NCBI GenBank assembly: GCA_002707785.1
Contig: PANW01000076.1
Coordinates: forward strand, 124,001 to 188,000
Length of the DNA stretch: 64,000 nt
Direction of reading: 5' to 3'
Source: Cellvibrionaceae bacterium
GTDB taxonomy: Bacteria > Pseudomonadota > Gammaproteobacteria > Pseudomonadales > Cellvibrionaceae
In this document: piece by piece, positions 18,923-29,260 of the stretch
How positions within the stretch are numbered: position 1 is the first letter of the stretch
Layout: each line of letters opens with the position of its first letter
Position numbers and translations under genes: made by a program
The notes under the pieces: generated by a model
What the model saw: only the letters and a program-made list of their open reading frames with translations
Told to the model about the DNA's origin: nothing
The model's database searches: none

Positions 18923-19843
18923 TTAAGAAAGCACATCGACAGAATTGAGCACTTTTTCTACCAATGCATAACCACTTTGATCGCCATAATCTGCAGCGTC
19001 ACGCAGCCGATGTGCGGCCACTGAGGGCATAACTTGCTGAATATCCTCTGGCAGCACGTGACTGCGACCATGAATCAACGCCCAAGTCTTGGCGCAGCGC
19101 AATAGCGCCAAGGCCCCTCGAGTCGATAAGCCATAGGCGAACTCGGACGAGGTGCGCGTAAACGCTACCAAACGCTGTAAGTACGCCAACAGGGAGTCAC
19201 TCGCTTGAACCTGATCCACCTTCGACTGTATCGCCAATAATTGTTCATTGGTAATACGAGCCTCGATAGCATCAACGTTTGAGGAAGGATCCAAGCCCTT
19301 AAGAATTGACATTTCGGCTTCGGCATTGGGATAGCCCAATTCAATTCTCATCAAAAAACGATCCAACTGAGATTCAGGCAAAGGAAAGGTGCCCGATTGA
19401 CTCGATGGATTCTGTGTGGCGATCACAAAAAACGGTGCAGGCAACGCTCGAGTCTCGCCATCCACGGTAACTTGATACTCAGCCATAGCTTCAAGTAAGG
19501 CACTCTGAGTCTTGGGGGTCGTACGATTGATTTCATCGGCCAATAACACCTGGGTGAAGACAGGCCCCGGATGAAATGAAAAGTTGTTATTGGTGCGATC
19601 GAACACCGAAACGCCAACAATATCAGAGGGCAAGAGATCACTGGTGAACTGAACTCGGTTGTAATCTAACCCAATAACATTAGCCAGCGCGTGGGCCAAG
19701 GTCGTCTTTCCCATGCCCGGTAGATCTTCAAGTAATAGATGTCCGCGAGCAAACAAACAGGTCAACGCCAGCTTGACCTGTTCCTCTTTACCCATCAACA
19801 CCTGACCGATATCGTCAACGAGGGTCTTTATCAGCTTTTCCAT
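18923..19843 (-). CDS. MoxR-family AAA+ ATPase
   Basis: A 306-residue AAA+ ATPase of the MoxR family, chaperone-like enzymes that help mature protein complexes, often with a VWA-domain partner. Walker A is LPGMGKTT (41-48), Walker B is VLLADEINR (99-107), sensor 1 is FVIATQNP and the arginine-rich lid follows. ATP binding and hydrolysis look intact. Unlike most moxR loci there is no DUF58, VWA or transglutaminase gene next to it: the PP2C gene converges and metZ is upstream on the same strand. The 66-bp gap to metZ allows co-transcription. Confidence 0.9.
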   Translation of the reverse strand: MEKLIKTLVDDIGQVLMGKEEQVKLALTCLFARGHLLLEDLPGMGKTTLAHALANVIGLDYNRVQFTSDLLPSDIVGVSVFDRTNNNFSFHPGPVFTQVLLADEINRTTPKTQSALLEAMAEYQVTVDGETRALPAPFFVIATQNPSSQSGTFPLPESQLDRFLMRIELGYPNAEAEMSILKGLDPSSNVDAIEARITNEQLLAIQSKVDQVQASDSLLAYLQRLVAFTRTSSEFAYGLSTRGALALLRCAKTWALIHGRSHVLPEDIQQVMPSVAAHRLRDAADYGDQSGYALVEKVLNSVDVLS

Positions 19844-19909
19844 GAAGTTCCTTAATTCCTAACCTGCCCGACGCAAAACAAGCGATCGCAACACACCCAA
19901 TCGCTGTGA

Positions 19910-21106
19910 CTAAAGTGCAGAGATGCCGCGCAACAAGTCTGTCTTCAGATCCTTAACATCTTCGAGCCCTACTGCGACTCGAATCAAATTGTCCGTGATG
20001 CCAGCACTGACCTTATCCTCATCCGAGAGGCGACCGTGCGTAGTCGTGCTAGGATGCACGATAGTGGTTTTAGCATCCCCTAAATTAGCTGTGAGTGACA
20101 TAATTTTGGTGGCATCGATAAAACGCCAAGCGGCAGCCTTATCGCCTTTCACTCTAAACGACATTACCCCACCGAAACCACGCTGCTGGCGAGCGGCCAA
20201 ATCATGACCGGGATGATCTTTCAATCCTGCATAGAAGACTTTTTCGATCTGCGGCTGATGATCCAGCCATTGCGCCAGCTCAAGAGCATTGGCCGAGTGT
20301 GCGTCCATCCGCAGGCGCAGTGTTTCCAAACCCTTCAAGAAAACCCAGGCATTGAATGGGCTCATCGTCGGACCAGCAGTACGCAGAAAAACAACAACTT
20401 CATCGACAATGGCGTGAGGCCCAACCACCACGCCTCCGACACATCGCCCTTGGCCATCAAGGTATTTAGTCGCCGAGTGAACGACGATATCAGCGCCGAG
20501 CTCCAGCGGCTTCTGTAACGCAGGCGTACAGAAGCAGTTATCGACCACCAACAAACACTCTTGTGACTTGGCAATCGTCGATAGCGCCTGCAAATCGACG
20601 ACATCGCAAAGAGGATTCGACGGTGTTTCCACAAACAACAACTTGGTATTGTCAGTGATAGCGGCTTTCCACTCGGCCATATCGGTCGCCGATACAAAGG
20701 TCGTTTCAACACCGAATTTCTTCATGTAGCGATTAAACAGCGCGGTGGTGGTACCAAACACGGAACGCGAGCACACGACATGATCACCGGTACTCAGCAG
20801 CGTCATGCAAACACTAAGTATCGCGGCCATTCCCGAAGACGTCGCCACCGCAGCCTCAGCACCTTCCATCGCCGCTATTCGCTGCTGGAACATACGTACC
20901 GTAGGATTGGTGTAGCGAGAATAAACATTACCAGGGTCTTCGCCGGTAAATCTAGCCGCCGCCGCTTCAGCGGAATCGAAGACATAACTCGACGTGGTGT
21001 ATATCGGCTCGCTATGCTCTCCCTCTGCCGAGCGAGTCTGGCCACTGCGCACCGCCAAGGTGTCGATACCGGCATTGAGGTAAGGATCGTCATCAAAGTG
21101 TGTCAT
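19910..21106 (-). CDS. metZ: O-succinylhomoserine sulfhydrylase
   Basis: A PLP enzyme that forms homocysteine directly from O-succinylhomoserine and sulfide in methionine synthesis, located in the cytoplasm. It belongs to the Cys/Met gamma family: the YSRYTNPTVRMFQQRIAAMEGAEAAVATSSGMAAI block (62-96), LLFVETPSNP (156-165), VVDNCFCTP (187-195) and the PLP lysine in HSATKYLDGQG (Lys214). Its 398 residues fit. MetZ rather than MetB or MetY is supported by its position after purF, as in Pseudomonas. A strong terminator lies between purF and metZ. Confidence 0.92.
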   Translation of the reverse strand: MTHFDDDPYLNAGIDTLAVRSGQTRSAEGEHSEPIYTTSSYVFDSAEAAAARFTGEDPGNVYSRYTNPTVRMFQQRIAAMEGAEAAVATSSGMAAILSVCMTLLSTGDHVVCSRSVFGTTTALFNRYMKKFGVETTFVSATDMAEWKAAITDNTKLLFVETPSNPLCDVVDLQALSTIAKSQECLLVVDNCFCTPALQKPLELGADIVVHSATKYLDGQGRCVGGVVVGPHAIVDEVVVFLRTAGPTMSPFNAWVFLKGLETLRLRMDAHSANALELAQWLDHQPQIEKVFYAGLKDHPGHDLAARQQRGFGGVMSFRVKGDKAAAWRFIDATKIMSLTANLGDAKTTIVHPSTTTHGRLSDEDKVSAGITDNLIRVAVGLEDVKDLKTDLLRGISAL

Positions 21107-21183
21107 ACGTCATCTCTTCTGTGATTCCCGCAACCCTCTTTTAGCCCCGGGATCATTCTTTCAATTTCTAATGTTTCAACGAA

Positions 21184-21208
21184 AAACGGCAGCCACTGGC
21201 TGCCGTTT
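21184..21208 (-). terminator. Intrinsic terminator after purF
   Basis: A perfect 11-bp stem (AAACGGCAGCC at 21184-21194 and GGCTGCCGTTT at 21198-21208) with a three-base loop and T-run on the minus strand. It closes the purF unit, so metZ is likely driven separately or by readthrough. Confidence 0.88.
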
Positions 21209-21231
21209 AACCAATTTCTATAGGCGTCTCA

Positions 21232-22776
21232 TCAACCTAAGCTAACGGCAGCGTCATCTTCATCGTTATGCAAACCTATGACTGCATTCTCGCCCTGATC
21301 GATGGATTTGTCACCTTTGGCTTTTACGTTGTCATTGCGAGCGGCATCTAATCGATCCAAGTAAGTCTGATCCACATCGCCTGTCACGTATTCACCGGTA
21401 AATACAGAGCAATCAAAACTGGTAATTTGCTCGTTGCCGTCACTGGAGGCAGCAATCAAATCATCCAAGTCTTGGTAGATCAACCAATCAGCGCCAATCT
21501 CTTCACAAACCTCACTATCAGTGCGGCCGTGAGCGATAAGCTCCTTGGCGCTGGGCATGTCGATGCCGTAGACATTAGGGTATTTCACCGCTGGCGCCGC
21601 CGATGCAAAATACACCTTGGCAGCACCAGCCTCTCTCGCCATCTGAATAATTTGCTGGCAGGTCGTGCCACGGACAATGGAATCATCCACCAGCATAACA
21701 TTCTTACCTTCAAATTCGAGACGGATAGGGTTGAGCTTCTGGCGCACCGATTTTTTACGCTGTTGCTGTCCCGGCATAATAAAGGTTCGACCGATGTATC
21801 GATTCTTCACCAAGCCCTCTCGGAACTTAACGCCCAATTGCTGAGCCAATGCTTGTCCGGCCACACGACTGCTGTCGGGAATGGGGATAACCACATCGAT
21901 ATCGTGGTCTGGACGCTCTTTTAGGATTTTAGCGGCGAGACGTTCACCTTGGCGCAAACGAGATTTGTAGACTGAGATTCCATCCATAATAGAATCCGGA
22001 CGCGCGAAGTAGACATGCTCAAAAATACAAGGTGTCAAATCAGGCTCAGCACACTGATGAGTGTGCAGCTCGCCATCACTAGTGATGAAGACCGCCTCAC
22101 CCGGTGCCACGTCACGAATCAAGGTGTAACCCAATACATCCATGGCGACGCTTTCTGAGGCTACCATGTATTCGGTGCCGTTTTCTGTATCACGCTTGCC
22201 AAACACCAATGGGCGAATGCCATGTGGATCGCGAAAGGCCACCAGACCATAGTTCGCCACCAATGACACACAAGCGTAACCACCGCGAACACGATTATGC
22301 ATAGACGTGATGGCCGTAAAGAAGTCTTCGGGAGCGGGCTTCAATTTGCCGATCTTTAGCAACTCTTGGGCGAATACATTGAGCAACACCTCAGAATCAG
22401 AATCGGTGTTCACGTGGCGCAAGTCAGTGCGATAGATATCATCACTAACGTCAGCAGTATTGGTCAGGTTGCCGTTGTGGGCCAAGGCAATACCGTAAGG
22501 AGAGTTCACGTAAAAAGGTTGAGCCAGAGCTGGGCCAGAGCTGCCAGCTGTGGGATAGCGCACATGGCCAATGCCCGCGTGACCAACCAATCGCTGCATA
22601 TGGCGGGTACGAAATACGTCTTTCACCAAGCCATTGGCTTTTTGCTGAGCAAACTTGCCCTTGTGTGACGTAAGAATGCCCGCGGCGTCCTGACCGCGAT
22701 GCTGTAGCATCGTCAATGCATCATACAACTGCACATTGACATCACTTTTACCGACAATACCGACAATGCCGCACAT
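21232..22776 (-). CDS. purF: Amidophosphoribosyltransferase
   Basis: Catalyses the first committed step of purine synthesis, moving the glutamine amide nitrogen to PRPP. The N-terminal class II glutaminase begins MCGIVGIVG, so Cys2 is the nucleophile once Met1 is removed, and the HRGQDAAGI motif follows. The C-terminal phosphoribosyltransferase part shows the PRPP loop [13 protein letters not shown]. Its 514 residues are normal and no cysteine cluster for an Fe-S centre is evident. cvpA lies 42 bp upstream, as in many Gammaproteobacteria, and a strong terminator closes the gene. Confidence 0.97.
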   Translation of the reverse strand: MCGIVGIVGKSDVNVQLYDALTMLQHRGQDAAGILTSHKGKFAQQKANGLVKDVFRTRHMQRLVGHAGIGHVRYPTAGSSGPALAQPFYVNSPYGIALAHNGNLTNTADVSDDIYRTDLRHVNTDSDSEVLLNVFAQELLKIGKLKPAPEDFFTAITSMHNRVRGGYACVSLVANYGLVAFRDPHGIRPLVFGKRDTENGTEYMVASESVAMDVLGYTLIRDVAPGEAVFITSDGELHTHQCAEPDLTPCIFEHVYFARPDSIMDGISVYKSRLRQGERLAAKILKERPDHDIDVVIPIPDSSRVAGQALAQQLGVKFREGLVKNRYIGRTFIMPGQQQRKKSVRQKLNPIRLEFEGKNVMLVDDSIVRGTTCQQIIQMAREAGAAKVYFASAAPAVKYPNVYGIDMPSAKELIAHGRTDSEVCEEIGADWLIYQDLDDLIAASSDGNEQITSFDCSVFTGEYVTGDVDQTYLDRLDAARNDNVKAKGDKSIDQGENAVIGLHNDEDDAAVSLG

Positions 22777-22818
22777 ACTGGACTACCTCACCTTACTAAC
22801 AGGATTCACAGATTAAGA

Positions 22819-23313
22819 TTAGAATAAAGCTACTATTTTGGACGAAATCAAGCTTCCCAGCTGCCGAGCCCAGTCTTCCATGGCCAAAAAATGGGGGATC
22901 ACTACCGACTGCTTCCACCAAGGATCCTGATTCACAGGAATTAGCGGTGGTAACAACAACAGTATCGCCATCACAATGACTACACCTCGAGCCGATCCAA
23001 ATACCATACCAAACATTCGATCGGTACCTGAGAGGCCCGTCATGCGAACCAACTCACCGATCAAATAATTCACCATAGCGCCCACCACTAAGGTCGCAGC
23101 AAATAAAGCGCCAAAAGCCAGCATTTTACGGACAGAAGGAGTGGAAACAGAATCGGTTAGTAGTACCGCCAAGGCTTCGTGAAAGGTCATGGCAACGATG
23201 AATGCCACCGCCCAACAGGCGAGAGACAAGGCCTCTTTCACAAACCCTCGCTTGAGACCTATCAGGCTGGAAATCGCGAGAATACCAATAATGGTCCAGT
23301 CCGCCCAATTCAT
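22819..23313 (-). CDS. cvpA: CvpA family inner-membrane protein
   Basis: A 164-residue membrane protein with about four hydrophobic segments (about 3-18, 27-47, 63-84, 102-122). It starts NWADWTIIGILAISSLIGLKRGFVKEALSLACW, typical of CvpA, which was named for colicin V production and is linked to envelope stress resistance and biofilm formation in enteric bacteria. Its biochemical role is unknown. Its position between dedD and purF is the conserved family context. Confidence 0.93.
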   Translation of the reverse strand: MNWADWTIIGILAISSLIGLKRGFVKEALSLACWAVAFIVAMTFHEALAVLLTDSVSTPSVRKMLAFGALFAATLVVGAMVNYLIGELVRMTGLSGTDRMFGMVFGSARGVVIVMAILLLLPPLIPVNQDPWWKQSVVIPHFLAMEDWARQLGSLISSKIVALF

Positions 23314-23408
23314 AGTCTAGGTTCTACCAAGGTTGTACTTTGATGGACGGCATTCTAGCAAAGGCTAGGGGCAATCACCTAGCGCAAAATTCGAATAATT
23401 CACTGATT

Positions 23409-23975
23409 TTAGGGCGAAAATTTAACCACTAAGGTATCTACCTTGAGAGATTTGTCTAGGGTCGCTTTGAGCTTAACGGCTTTATCTCGATTGATTTTCG
23501 GCCCTACGTAGACTCGTGTCATGCGGCCCTTGGAGGTATCTAGGGTGCGCGTGAAGGCGGGATAATCTTGATCCAATAGCTGATCGCGCAATACTCTGGC
23601 GCGCTTCTCGGTATTGAAGCTCGCAACCTGTACCGCCCAAGCTTTGGGAACGCCCCGCTCATCCAGCACCGTGCGATCAGGTGTGGCAGGCGGAGTAGTT
23701 TTAGTAATCTCGGGGGATTGCGTCGGCGTGGAGCTTAGGGCGTCCGGCTCGGGCAGCAACTCATACATCTCTCCGGCAGGTTTAACCGCCTCGATAGCAT
23801 CGTTACGAACTGGGTCTTTAAGCACCAAAGGCGTCACTTGAGGCGCCGGCGGTATTTGCGTGGTGCGATCAACCACACGACGATTCTCGGGCTCAAACAG
23901 CACCGGAACAAATAATACTCCCAGCGCCAGCAATACCAACGCTCCAACCAGCCGCTGCTTTAGACCGTCATCCAC
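23409..23975 (-). CDS. dedD: SPOR-domain cell division protein DedD-like
   Basis: A bitopic protein with a short cytoplasmic start, one membrane segment (about residues 9-26, LVGALVLLALGVLFVPVLF), a Pro/Thr-rich linker and a C-terminal SPOR domain (about 115-188, AWAVQVASFNTEKRARVLRDQL) that binds denuded septal peptidoglycan. I choose GTG 23975 because AAGGGT lies 7-8 bases upstream and the protein then begins VDDGLKQRLVGA, the usual DedD start. The frame is open upstream to 24020. Its 188 residues are normal. It sits between folC and cvpA as in relatives. Confidence 0.9.
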   Translation of the reverse strand: MDDGLKQRLVGALVLLALGVLFVPVLFEPENRRVVDRTTQIPPAPQVTPLVLKDPVRNDAIEAVKPAGEMYELLPEPDALSSTPTQSPEITKTTPPATPDRTVLDERGVPKAWAVQVASFNTEKRARVLRDQLLDQDYPAFTRTLDTSKGRMTRVYVGPKINRDKAVKLKATLDKSLKVDTLVVKFSP

Positions 23976-24061
23976 AAATAGACCCTTAACTGTTGTCGAC
24001 CACAGAAGAAAACACGTCAACTGCAGTAATATTCAAACTCTGGAGGAATGGTATCACAGAA

Positions 24062-25336
24062 TTACTGCACCCATTGCAGCGCTGCGGCCACGGTAAAAAA
24101 TGACCCCATCACTAATACTCGATCATACTCACCAGCCTCATCGACTGCTGCCTGAAGTGCCTCGCCAACCTCGTTGCACACTTGCGCCTGCTGGCCTAAT
24201 GCAGCTAGATTCTCAGCCAGTTGCGGGCCTGTAGCTGCACGTGAATTCTGAGGCAAACCAGCCACAAACCAGTCAGCGACATGCGGTATTAGTGGCTGTA
24301 AAACGTTCATTCGATCTTTGTCGGCCATCATGGCCACAACCGCCAAAGTGCGACCGTGAGGCGGCTGCGCAGAGAGTCGCTCCGCCAACAGCTCGGCCGC
24401 TGCCGGATTGTGAGCCACATCTAACAACAGCTCAACTCCCTTGAACGAGCGCATTTCAGCTCGGCCAGACAAGTGTAAACCCGCCACCAGAGTGGCAACA
24501 TTGGTTGGCAGTTCATTGCCAAGCAATACCCAAGCCTGTAACGCCGCGGCGACACTGGGCAGAGGTAAACTAGGAATCGGTAGATCTTGCAGCTGCAGAA
24601 GATCACCGTCGTCGGTCACACCGCTCCAAGTCCAAGCCCGATCCTCTCCATGCTCATCGCCCTGCATGGAAACATTCATCGACATACCCATGGCAACCCA
24701 GTAGGCACCAATGTTATGGGCGTAATCGGCGACACTTTCTGGCGCCTGTTCATCGGCACAAATCGCCCATTGATGCGGGCGATAAATGCCGGCTTTTTCA
24801 TGACCGATAACAGAGATATCTGAGCCCAACCACTCCTCGTGATCAATGGCAATGGAGGTGACTACGGCGACATCGGCATCGATAATATTAACCGCATCAA
24901 GACGCCCCCCTAGCCCCACTTCCAACACCATCAACTCAACCCCGGCTCGCGTAATAATATCAATGGCTGCCAAGGGGCCGAATTCAAAATAGGTCAAGGA
25001 GGTGTCGCCGCGAGCTTGATCAATACGTTCAAAGGACTCGCACAACAGCTTGTCGGAGACCTCAACCCCATTGAGTCGGATGCGCTCGTTGTAACGCAAT
25101 AAATGTGGAGACGTAAATGTTCCGACGGAGACATTCTGATCAAGGCATATAGCCTCGACCGTGGCGACACAGGAACCTTTGCCATTGGTGCCAGCCACGG
25201 TGAGGACTTTGGCCGCGGGACTCAACAGATCGAGACGCTCGGCCACCCGCTGCACACGGACGAGCCCCATATCTATTTCGGCTGTGTGTAACCCCTCTTG
25301 CCATGCCAACCACTCTGGCAACGTATTAAATCTCAT
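24062..25336 (-). CDS. folC: Bifunctional folylpolyglutamate synthase / dihydrofolate synthase
   Basis: Adds glutamate to dihydropteroate and to folates with ATP, completing and retaining folate in the cell. A Mur-ligase fold is evident from the P-loop GTNGKGS at 49-55, YFEFGPLAAIDI, EVGLGGRLDAVNI, TSIAIDHEEWLG and LDVAHNPAA. Its 424 residues are normal. It follows accD (150 bp), with a terminator in between, and precedes dedD. This is the conserved accD-folC-dedD-cvpA order. Confidence 0.95.
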   Translation of the reverse strand: MRFNTLPEWLAWQEGLHTAEIDMGLVRVQRVAERLDLLSPAAKVLTVAGTNGKGSCVATVEAICLDQNVSVGTFTSPHLLRYNERIRLNGVEVSDKLLCESFERIDQARGDTSLTYFEFGPLAAIDIITRAGVELMVLEVGLGGRLDAVNIIDADVAVVTSIAIDHEEWLGSDISVIGHEKAGIYRPHQWAICADEQAPESVADYAHNIGAYWVAMGMSMNVSMQGDEHGEDRAWTWSGVTDDGDLLQLQDLPIPSLPLPSVAAALQAWVLLGNELPTNVATLVAGLHLSGRAEMRSFKGVELLLDVAHNPAAAELLAERLSAQPPHGRTLAVVAMMADKDRMNVLQPLIPHVADWFVAGLPQNSRAATGPQLAENLAALGQQAQVCNEVGEALQAAVDEAGEYDRVLVMGSFFTVAAALQWVQ

Positions 25337-25410
25337 GAGACTCCGAACCCCCCCCTTTTGACCCCATTACCCCGCCGGCCTTGGCCACGAGTAGCTTTTC
25401 TACAGTGACA

Positions 25411-25437
25411 AAAAAGCCCCTACATAAGGGGCTTTTT
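25411..25437 (-). terminator. Intrinsic terminator between accD and folC
   Basis: AAAAAGCCCCT (25411-25421) and AGGGGCTTTTT (25427-25437) form an 11-bp stem with a five-base loop and T-run on the minus strand. accD transcription should largely end here. Confidence 0.88.
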
Positions 25438-25486
25438 AGCTAACTTCTACTGCGACTTAGTTTATCAGGTCATGACCGTCTGAGCA

Positions 25487-26359
25487 TCATGCCGCAGGAC
25501 GTTCGGTAAACTTGGCCAACAAACTGCCAACACGTTCACGCATTTCATGGCGCGGAATAATCATATCAATTGCGCCATGATCCAGCAGAAACTCACTGCG
25601 CTGAAACCCCTTCGGCAACTTCTGGCGAATGGTTTGCTCAATGATGTTAGGACCGGCAAAGCCGGCTCGCGCACCAGGCTCAGCAGCATTGATGTCACCC
25701 AACAGCGCCAAACTGGCTGAGACGCCCCCATAAACAGGATCCGTCATGATAGAAATGTAAGGCGTACCTTGCTGCTTCAGACGCTCAATGACGGCACTGG
25801 TTTTTGCCATTTGCATCAGGGAAATCAGTGCCTCTTGCATACGCGCACCGCCCGTCGCCGAGAAACACACCAGCGGAATATCCTCTTTCAAAGCCACTTG
25901 TGCGGCCCGCGTAAACTTCTCACCCACAGCGTATCCCATGGAGCCACCGTGGAAGGCAAACTCGAACGCCACCGCCACCACAGGCAAACCATTTAGCTCG
26001 CCGCGCATCGCAACCAAGGCATCTTTTTCACCCGTGGATTTTTGCGCAGAAGTAAGACGATCTTTGTACTTTTTCACATCCTTGAACTTGAGGCGATCGA
26101 CCGGCTCGACATCAACGGCCAACTCTTCGCGATTGTCTTCATCGAGAAAGATATCTAGACGCTTGCGAGCACCGATACGCATGTGATGATCACACTTGGG
26201 ACAAACATCCAAATTGCGATCCAACTCAGGACGGTACAAAACGGCACTGCATTTTACGCACTTTTTCCACAAGCCTTCAGGGACTTTGCTTTGGCCTCGA
26301 GAGCGCTGTGAGCGCTGTGAGCGCACCACGTTGGGAACAATTTTATCAATCCAACTCAT
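25487..26359 (-). CDS. accD: Acetyl-CoA carboxylase carboxyltransferase beta subunit
   Basis: Beta half of the carboxyltransferase that moves CO2 from biotin to acetyl-CoA, making malonyl-CoA for fatty acid synthesis. The N-terminal zinc ribbon has Cys34, Cys37, Cys53 and Cys56 (CVKC...CPKC). The crotonase-like domain follows with [12 protein letters not shown]-type and [22 protein letters not shown] motifs, then [15 protein letters not shown]. Its 290 residues are normal. Just after the first 13 residues there is a short RSQ repeat (residues 14-19) encoded by a tandem nine-base repeat. It is downstream of trpA, as in Pseudomonas relatives. Confidence 0.96.
   Translation of the reverse strand: MSWIDKIVPNVVRSQRSQRSRGQSKVPEGLWKKCVKCSAVLYRPELDRNLDVCPKCDHHMRIGARKRLDIFLDEDNREELAVDVEPVDRLKFKDVKKYKDRLTSAQKSTGEKDALVAMRGELNGLPVVAVAFEFAFHGGSMGYAVGEKFTRAAQVALKEDIPLVCFSATGGARMQEALISLMQMAKTSAVIERLKQQGTPYISIMTDPVYGGVSASLALLGDINAAEPGARAGFAGPNIIEQTIRQKLPKGFQRSEFLLDHGAIDMIIPRHEMRERVGSLLAKFTERPAA
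26301..26327. repeat. Tandem 9-bp repeat inside accD
   Basis: GAGCGCTGT is repeated at 26301 and 26310, with a third partial copy at 26319. On the coding strand it encodes Arg-Ser-Gln units before the zinc ribbon, a possible slippage site that adds or removes three residues without breaking the frame. Confidence 0.7.
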
Positions 26360-26445
26360 AGTGTCAGGTCTCTATCATGGTGTCGTGTCGTGCACGCCAC
26401 TCTTGCGAATGTGCTATGGAGGCCAACATCTTAACCTCCACACCA

Positions 26446-27261
26446 TTAACTTTTCAGCTCATCCAATCCTTCGCGAATTGGACGAATTAGATCCACCACG
26501 GCATCGGCGATGTCTTCTGCCGGCTGCTCAGCCAATGCCCCCATCTTATCAACCAACAAGCTGCCTACAACCGCACCGTCGGCAGTTTTGGCAATTGCCT
26601 TAGCGGTTTGTGCATCTTTGATACCGAATCCTACGCAAATAGGCAAATCAGTCAATTGACGCAGCTCTGCCAATTTTGCTTCTACCGAGCCCACATCCAG
26701 ATGGCCAGCTCCCGTGACACCTTTCAGAGACACGTAATAGAGAAAACCACCGGCCAAATTCGCAATCTGCTGAGCTCGATCTTTGGTGGTGGTAGGAGCG
26801 ATCAAAAAGATGTTCTCAATACCCACCTTTTTAAGCTGTTCATTTAACGGCTCGGCCTCTTCTGGAGGTAAATCCACAGTCAGCAAACCATCTCCCCCCG
26901 CCTCTGAAGCTCTCTGTGCGAAGACTTCATAGCCCATACGCTCAACGGGGTTGGCATAGCCCATTAATACGACAGGCGTGTCATTATTGGTTTCACGAAA
27001 GGCCTTGACCACGGCCATTGTAGACTTCAATGACGTCTTATTGGCCAATGCACGCTCGTGCCCCAACGCAATCACGGGACCTTCGGCCATGGGGTCGGAA
27101 AATGGCACACCCAGCTCAATAATATCCACTCCTGAAGCGACCATTTTGTGCATGGTCACCAAGGTGGCATCGACAACAGGGTCACCGCAGACGATATAAG
27201 TAACTAAGGCTTTGCGACCTTCTTGGCGAGTTTTTTCGAGGGTTTGATTAATACGGTTCAC
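26446..27261 (-). CDS. trpA: Tryptophan synthase alpha chain
   Basis: Cleaves indole-glycerol phosphate to indole, which is channelled to TrpB. A TIM barrel of 271 residues, with the catalytic region VDIIELGVPFSDPMAEGP (Glu49 and Glu60). The second acid is Glu rather than the Asp of E. coli, and I recall the same in Pseudomonas TrpA. The phosphate-binding VCVGFGIK and VGSLLVD segments are present. Its ATG begins six bases after the trpB stop, so it is translationally linked. Confidence 0.96.
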   Translation of the reverse strand: MNRINQTLEKTRQEGRKALVTYIVCGDPVVDATLVTMHKMVASGVDIIELGVPFSDPMAEGPVIALGHERALANKTSLKSTMAVVKAFRETNNDTPVVLMGYANPVERMGYEVFAQRASEAGGDGLLTVDLPPEEAEPLNEQLKKVGIENIFLIAPTTTKDRAQQIANLAGGFLYYVSLKGVTGAGHLDVGSVEAKLAELRQLTDLPICVGFGIKDAQTAKAIAKTADGAVVGSLLVDKMGALAEQPAEDIADAVVDLIRPIREGLDELKS

Positions 27262-27267
27262 GATCGG

Positions 27268-28491
27268 TTATACCTCAATGCCATCAATGGCTGCGACGGT
27301 CAGAATATCCTTGTCGCCACGGCCAGATAAATTCACAACAATCACTTCATCCTTGCCCATCGTCGGCGCTAGTTTCGCCGCATAGGCCAGAGCGTGACTG
27401 GATTCAAGCGCCGGCATAATACCCTCAATGCGAGTCAAATCGCGGAAAGCATCCATAGCTTCATCATCGTTAATGGCGACATATTCTGCGCGACCAATAT
27501 CTTTCAACCAAGCGTGCTCGGGGCCAACTCCGGGGTAATCCAAACCGGCAGAAACCGAATGCGTTTCAATAATTTGACCGTCTTCGTCTTCCATCAAATA
27601 GGTGCGATTGCCGTGTAAAACCCCCGGCACACCATCATTGAGCGGTGCTGCATGCTCGCCGGTTTCAACGCCGTGGCCACCCGCTTCAACGCCATAAATT
27701 TTAACGTCTTCATCTTCAAGAAACGGATGAAACAAACCAATGGCGTTTGAACCGCCACCCACACAAGCCACCAAAGCATCGGGCAGCTTACCGGTCATTT
27801 CCAAACATTGCTCGCGGGCTTCGCGACCAATGACACACTGGAAGTCTCGCACTAACTGCGGGTATGGATGCGGCCCAGCGACGGTACCAATAATGTAAAA
27901 GGTATCATCAACGTTGGTGACCCAATCACGCATGGCTTCATTCATCGCATCTTTAAGGGTGCGCGAACCTGATGTCACCGCGTGCACCTTGGCACCGAGA
28001 AGCTTCATGCGGTAAACATTCAACGACTGGCGCTTAACATCATCCGCTCCCATATACACTTCACACTGCAACCCCAAGCGCGCCGCTACAGTGGCCGACG
28101 CCACCCCGTGCTGGCCAGCGCCTGTTTCAGCGATAATACGGCTTTTGCCACTGTACTTGGCCAACAGCGCTTGCCCTATGGTGTTGTTAACCTTATGAGC
28201 ACCTGTGTGGTTTAGATCTTCACGCTTGAGATAGATCTTGGCACCACCCAAGCGATCACTCCAACGCTGTGCGTAGTACAACGGAGACGGACGCCCAACG
28301 TAGTGAGCTAAATCTTCATCAAACTCTTTCTGAAAACTGGGATCATCCTTAAGGCGATTGTACATTTCCTCCAGCTCATCCAATGCTGGCATCAGTGTCT
28401 CTGAGACAAAACGCCCGCCGTAGATACCAAAATGGCCTTTTTTATCGGGGAACTGCGCGTAATCGATCGATGTCTTTTCTACTTCTGTCAC
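27268..28491 (-). CDS. trpB: Tryptophan synthase beta chain
   Basis: PLP enzyme that joins indole and serine to make tryptophan. The PLP lysine is in [10 protein letters not shown] (Lys100 from the chosen start), with [10 protein letters not shown] and the phosphate loop GGGSNAIG also clear. I choose GTG 28491: it follows the trpF stop by one base and has GGAG about eight bases upstream. The upstream start at 28539 overlaps trpF and gives an N-terminus unlike the family. The 407-residue protein is normal. The trpF-trpB-trpA order is conserved with accD behind it. Confidence 0.96.
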   Translation of the reverse strand: MTEVEKTSIDYAQFPDKKGHFGIYGGRFVSETLMPALDELEEMYNRLKDDPSFQKEFDEDLAHYVGRPSPLYYAQRWSDRLGGAKIYLKREDLNHTGAHKVNNTIGQALLAKYSGKSRIIAETGAGQHGVASATVAARLGLQCEVYMGADDVKRQSLNVYRMKLLGAKVHAVTSGSRTLKDAMNEAMRDWVTNVDDTFYIIGTVAGPHPYPQLVRDFQCVIGREAREQCLEMTGKLPDALVACVGGGSNAIGLFHPFLEDEDVKIYGVEAGGHGVETGEHAAPLNDGVPGVLHGNRTYLMEDEDGQIIETHSVSAGLDYPGVGPEHAWLKDIGRAEYVAINDDEAMDAFRDLTRIEGIMPALESSHALAYAAKLAPTMGKDEVIVVNLSGRGDKDILTVAAIDGIEV

Positions 28492-28492
28492 T

Positions 28493-29119
28493 TTATTTCT
28501 CCGCTTTGGCTCGAGCGATAAAAGCTCGAACTTTATCACTGTCTTTCTGGCCGGGCTGAGCTTCTACTCCGCCACTAACATCAACAGCGTAAACTTGAGT
28601 GGACTGGATCGCTTGCTCCACATTTTCAGGAGTCAGGCCACCCGCCAATACGATGGGAACCGATGCGTCTTGAGGCACCCTCTGCCAATCAAAAGTCTCA
28701 CCTGTACCACCAGGGACACCCGCTCGATAGGCATCTAATAAAATAGCTATAGCTGACGGAAACTTCGCCATCGCAGCTTGGACATCAAGACCTTCCTTCA
28801 TACGTAGCGCCTTATAAAAAGGCCTATTAAATTGAGTGCAATATTCATCATCTTCGCTGCCGTGAAACTGCAGAACGTGCAGCGGTACTTGACTCAACAC
28901 TTCGCCAACAAATTCGTTAGAAGCATCGACAAACAAACCGACAACGCTGCAATAGGGGCCTACGACCTTAGCAATTTCAGCGGCCTGCTTGATTGACACG
29001 CTTCTAGGGCTCTTCTCATAGAAGACCAACCCTATGGCGTCAGCACCCGCCGCCATTGCTACACGAGCATCCTCAACGCGAGTGATACCACAAATTTTAA
29101 CGCGCGGAAGTGCGACCAT
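28493..29119 (-). CDS. trpF: Phosphoribosylanthranilate isomerase
   Basis: Converts phosphoribosylanthranilate to CdRP in tryptophan synthesis. A 208-residue TIM barrel with [12 protein letters not shown] (7-18, the cysteine as general base) and the phosphate-binding [11 protein letters not shown] and VDVSGGVE segments. It starts the trpF-trpB-trpA run and is one base from trpB. No tryptophan-rich leader peptide or attenuator is visible in the 141 bp upstream of it. Confidence 0.96.
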   Translation of the reverse strand: MVALPRVKICGITRVEDARVAMAAGADAIGLVFYEKSPRSVSIKQAAEIAKVVGPYCSVVGLFVDASNEFVGEVLSQVPLHVLQFHGSEDDEYCTQFNRPFYKALRMKEGLDVQAAMAKFPSAIAILLDAYRAGVPGGTGETFDWQRVPQDASVPIVLAGGLTPENVEQAIQSTQVYAVDVSGGVEAQPGQKDSDKVRAFIARAKAEK

Positions 29120-29260
29120 GAGACTCTCTCAGTATTCCTTCAGTCGAGGGCAAACGAACCGCTGGCTGATAGCAGCTTTGCGAGCGTAAACAAGCGGCAA
29201 ATAATACCAGATTCCACCGGCGAATGCTGTATGTACTATTGCCCAACTCCGCCCCTGCCC

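Noticed and set aside
26600-26640. Glu instead of Asp at the second acid of TrpA
   Set aside because: I first took this as an active-site change, but I recall the same residue in Pseudomonas-type TrpA, so it is probably ordinary.
28120-29260. Search for a trp attenuator or leader peptide before trpF
   Set aside because: No Trp-rich short frame or antiterminator-terminator pair is visible upstream of trpF.
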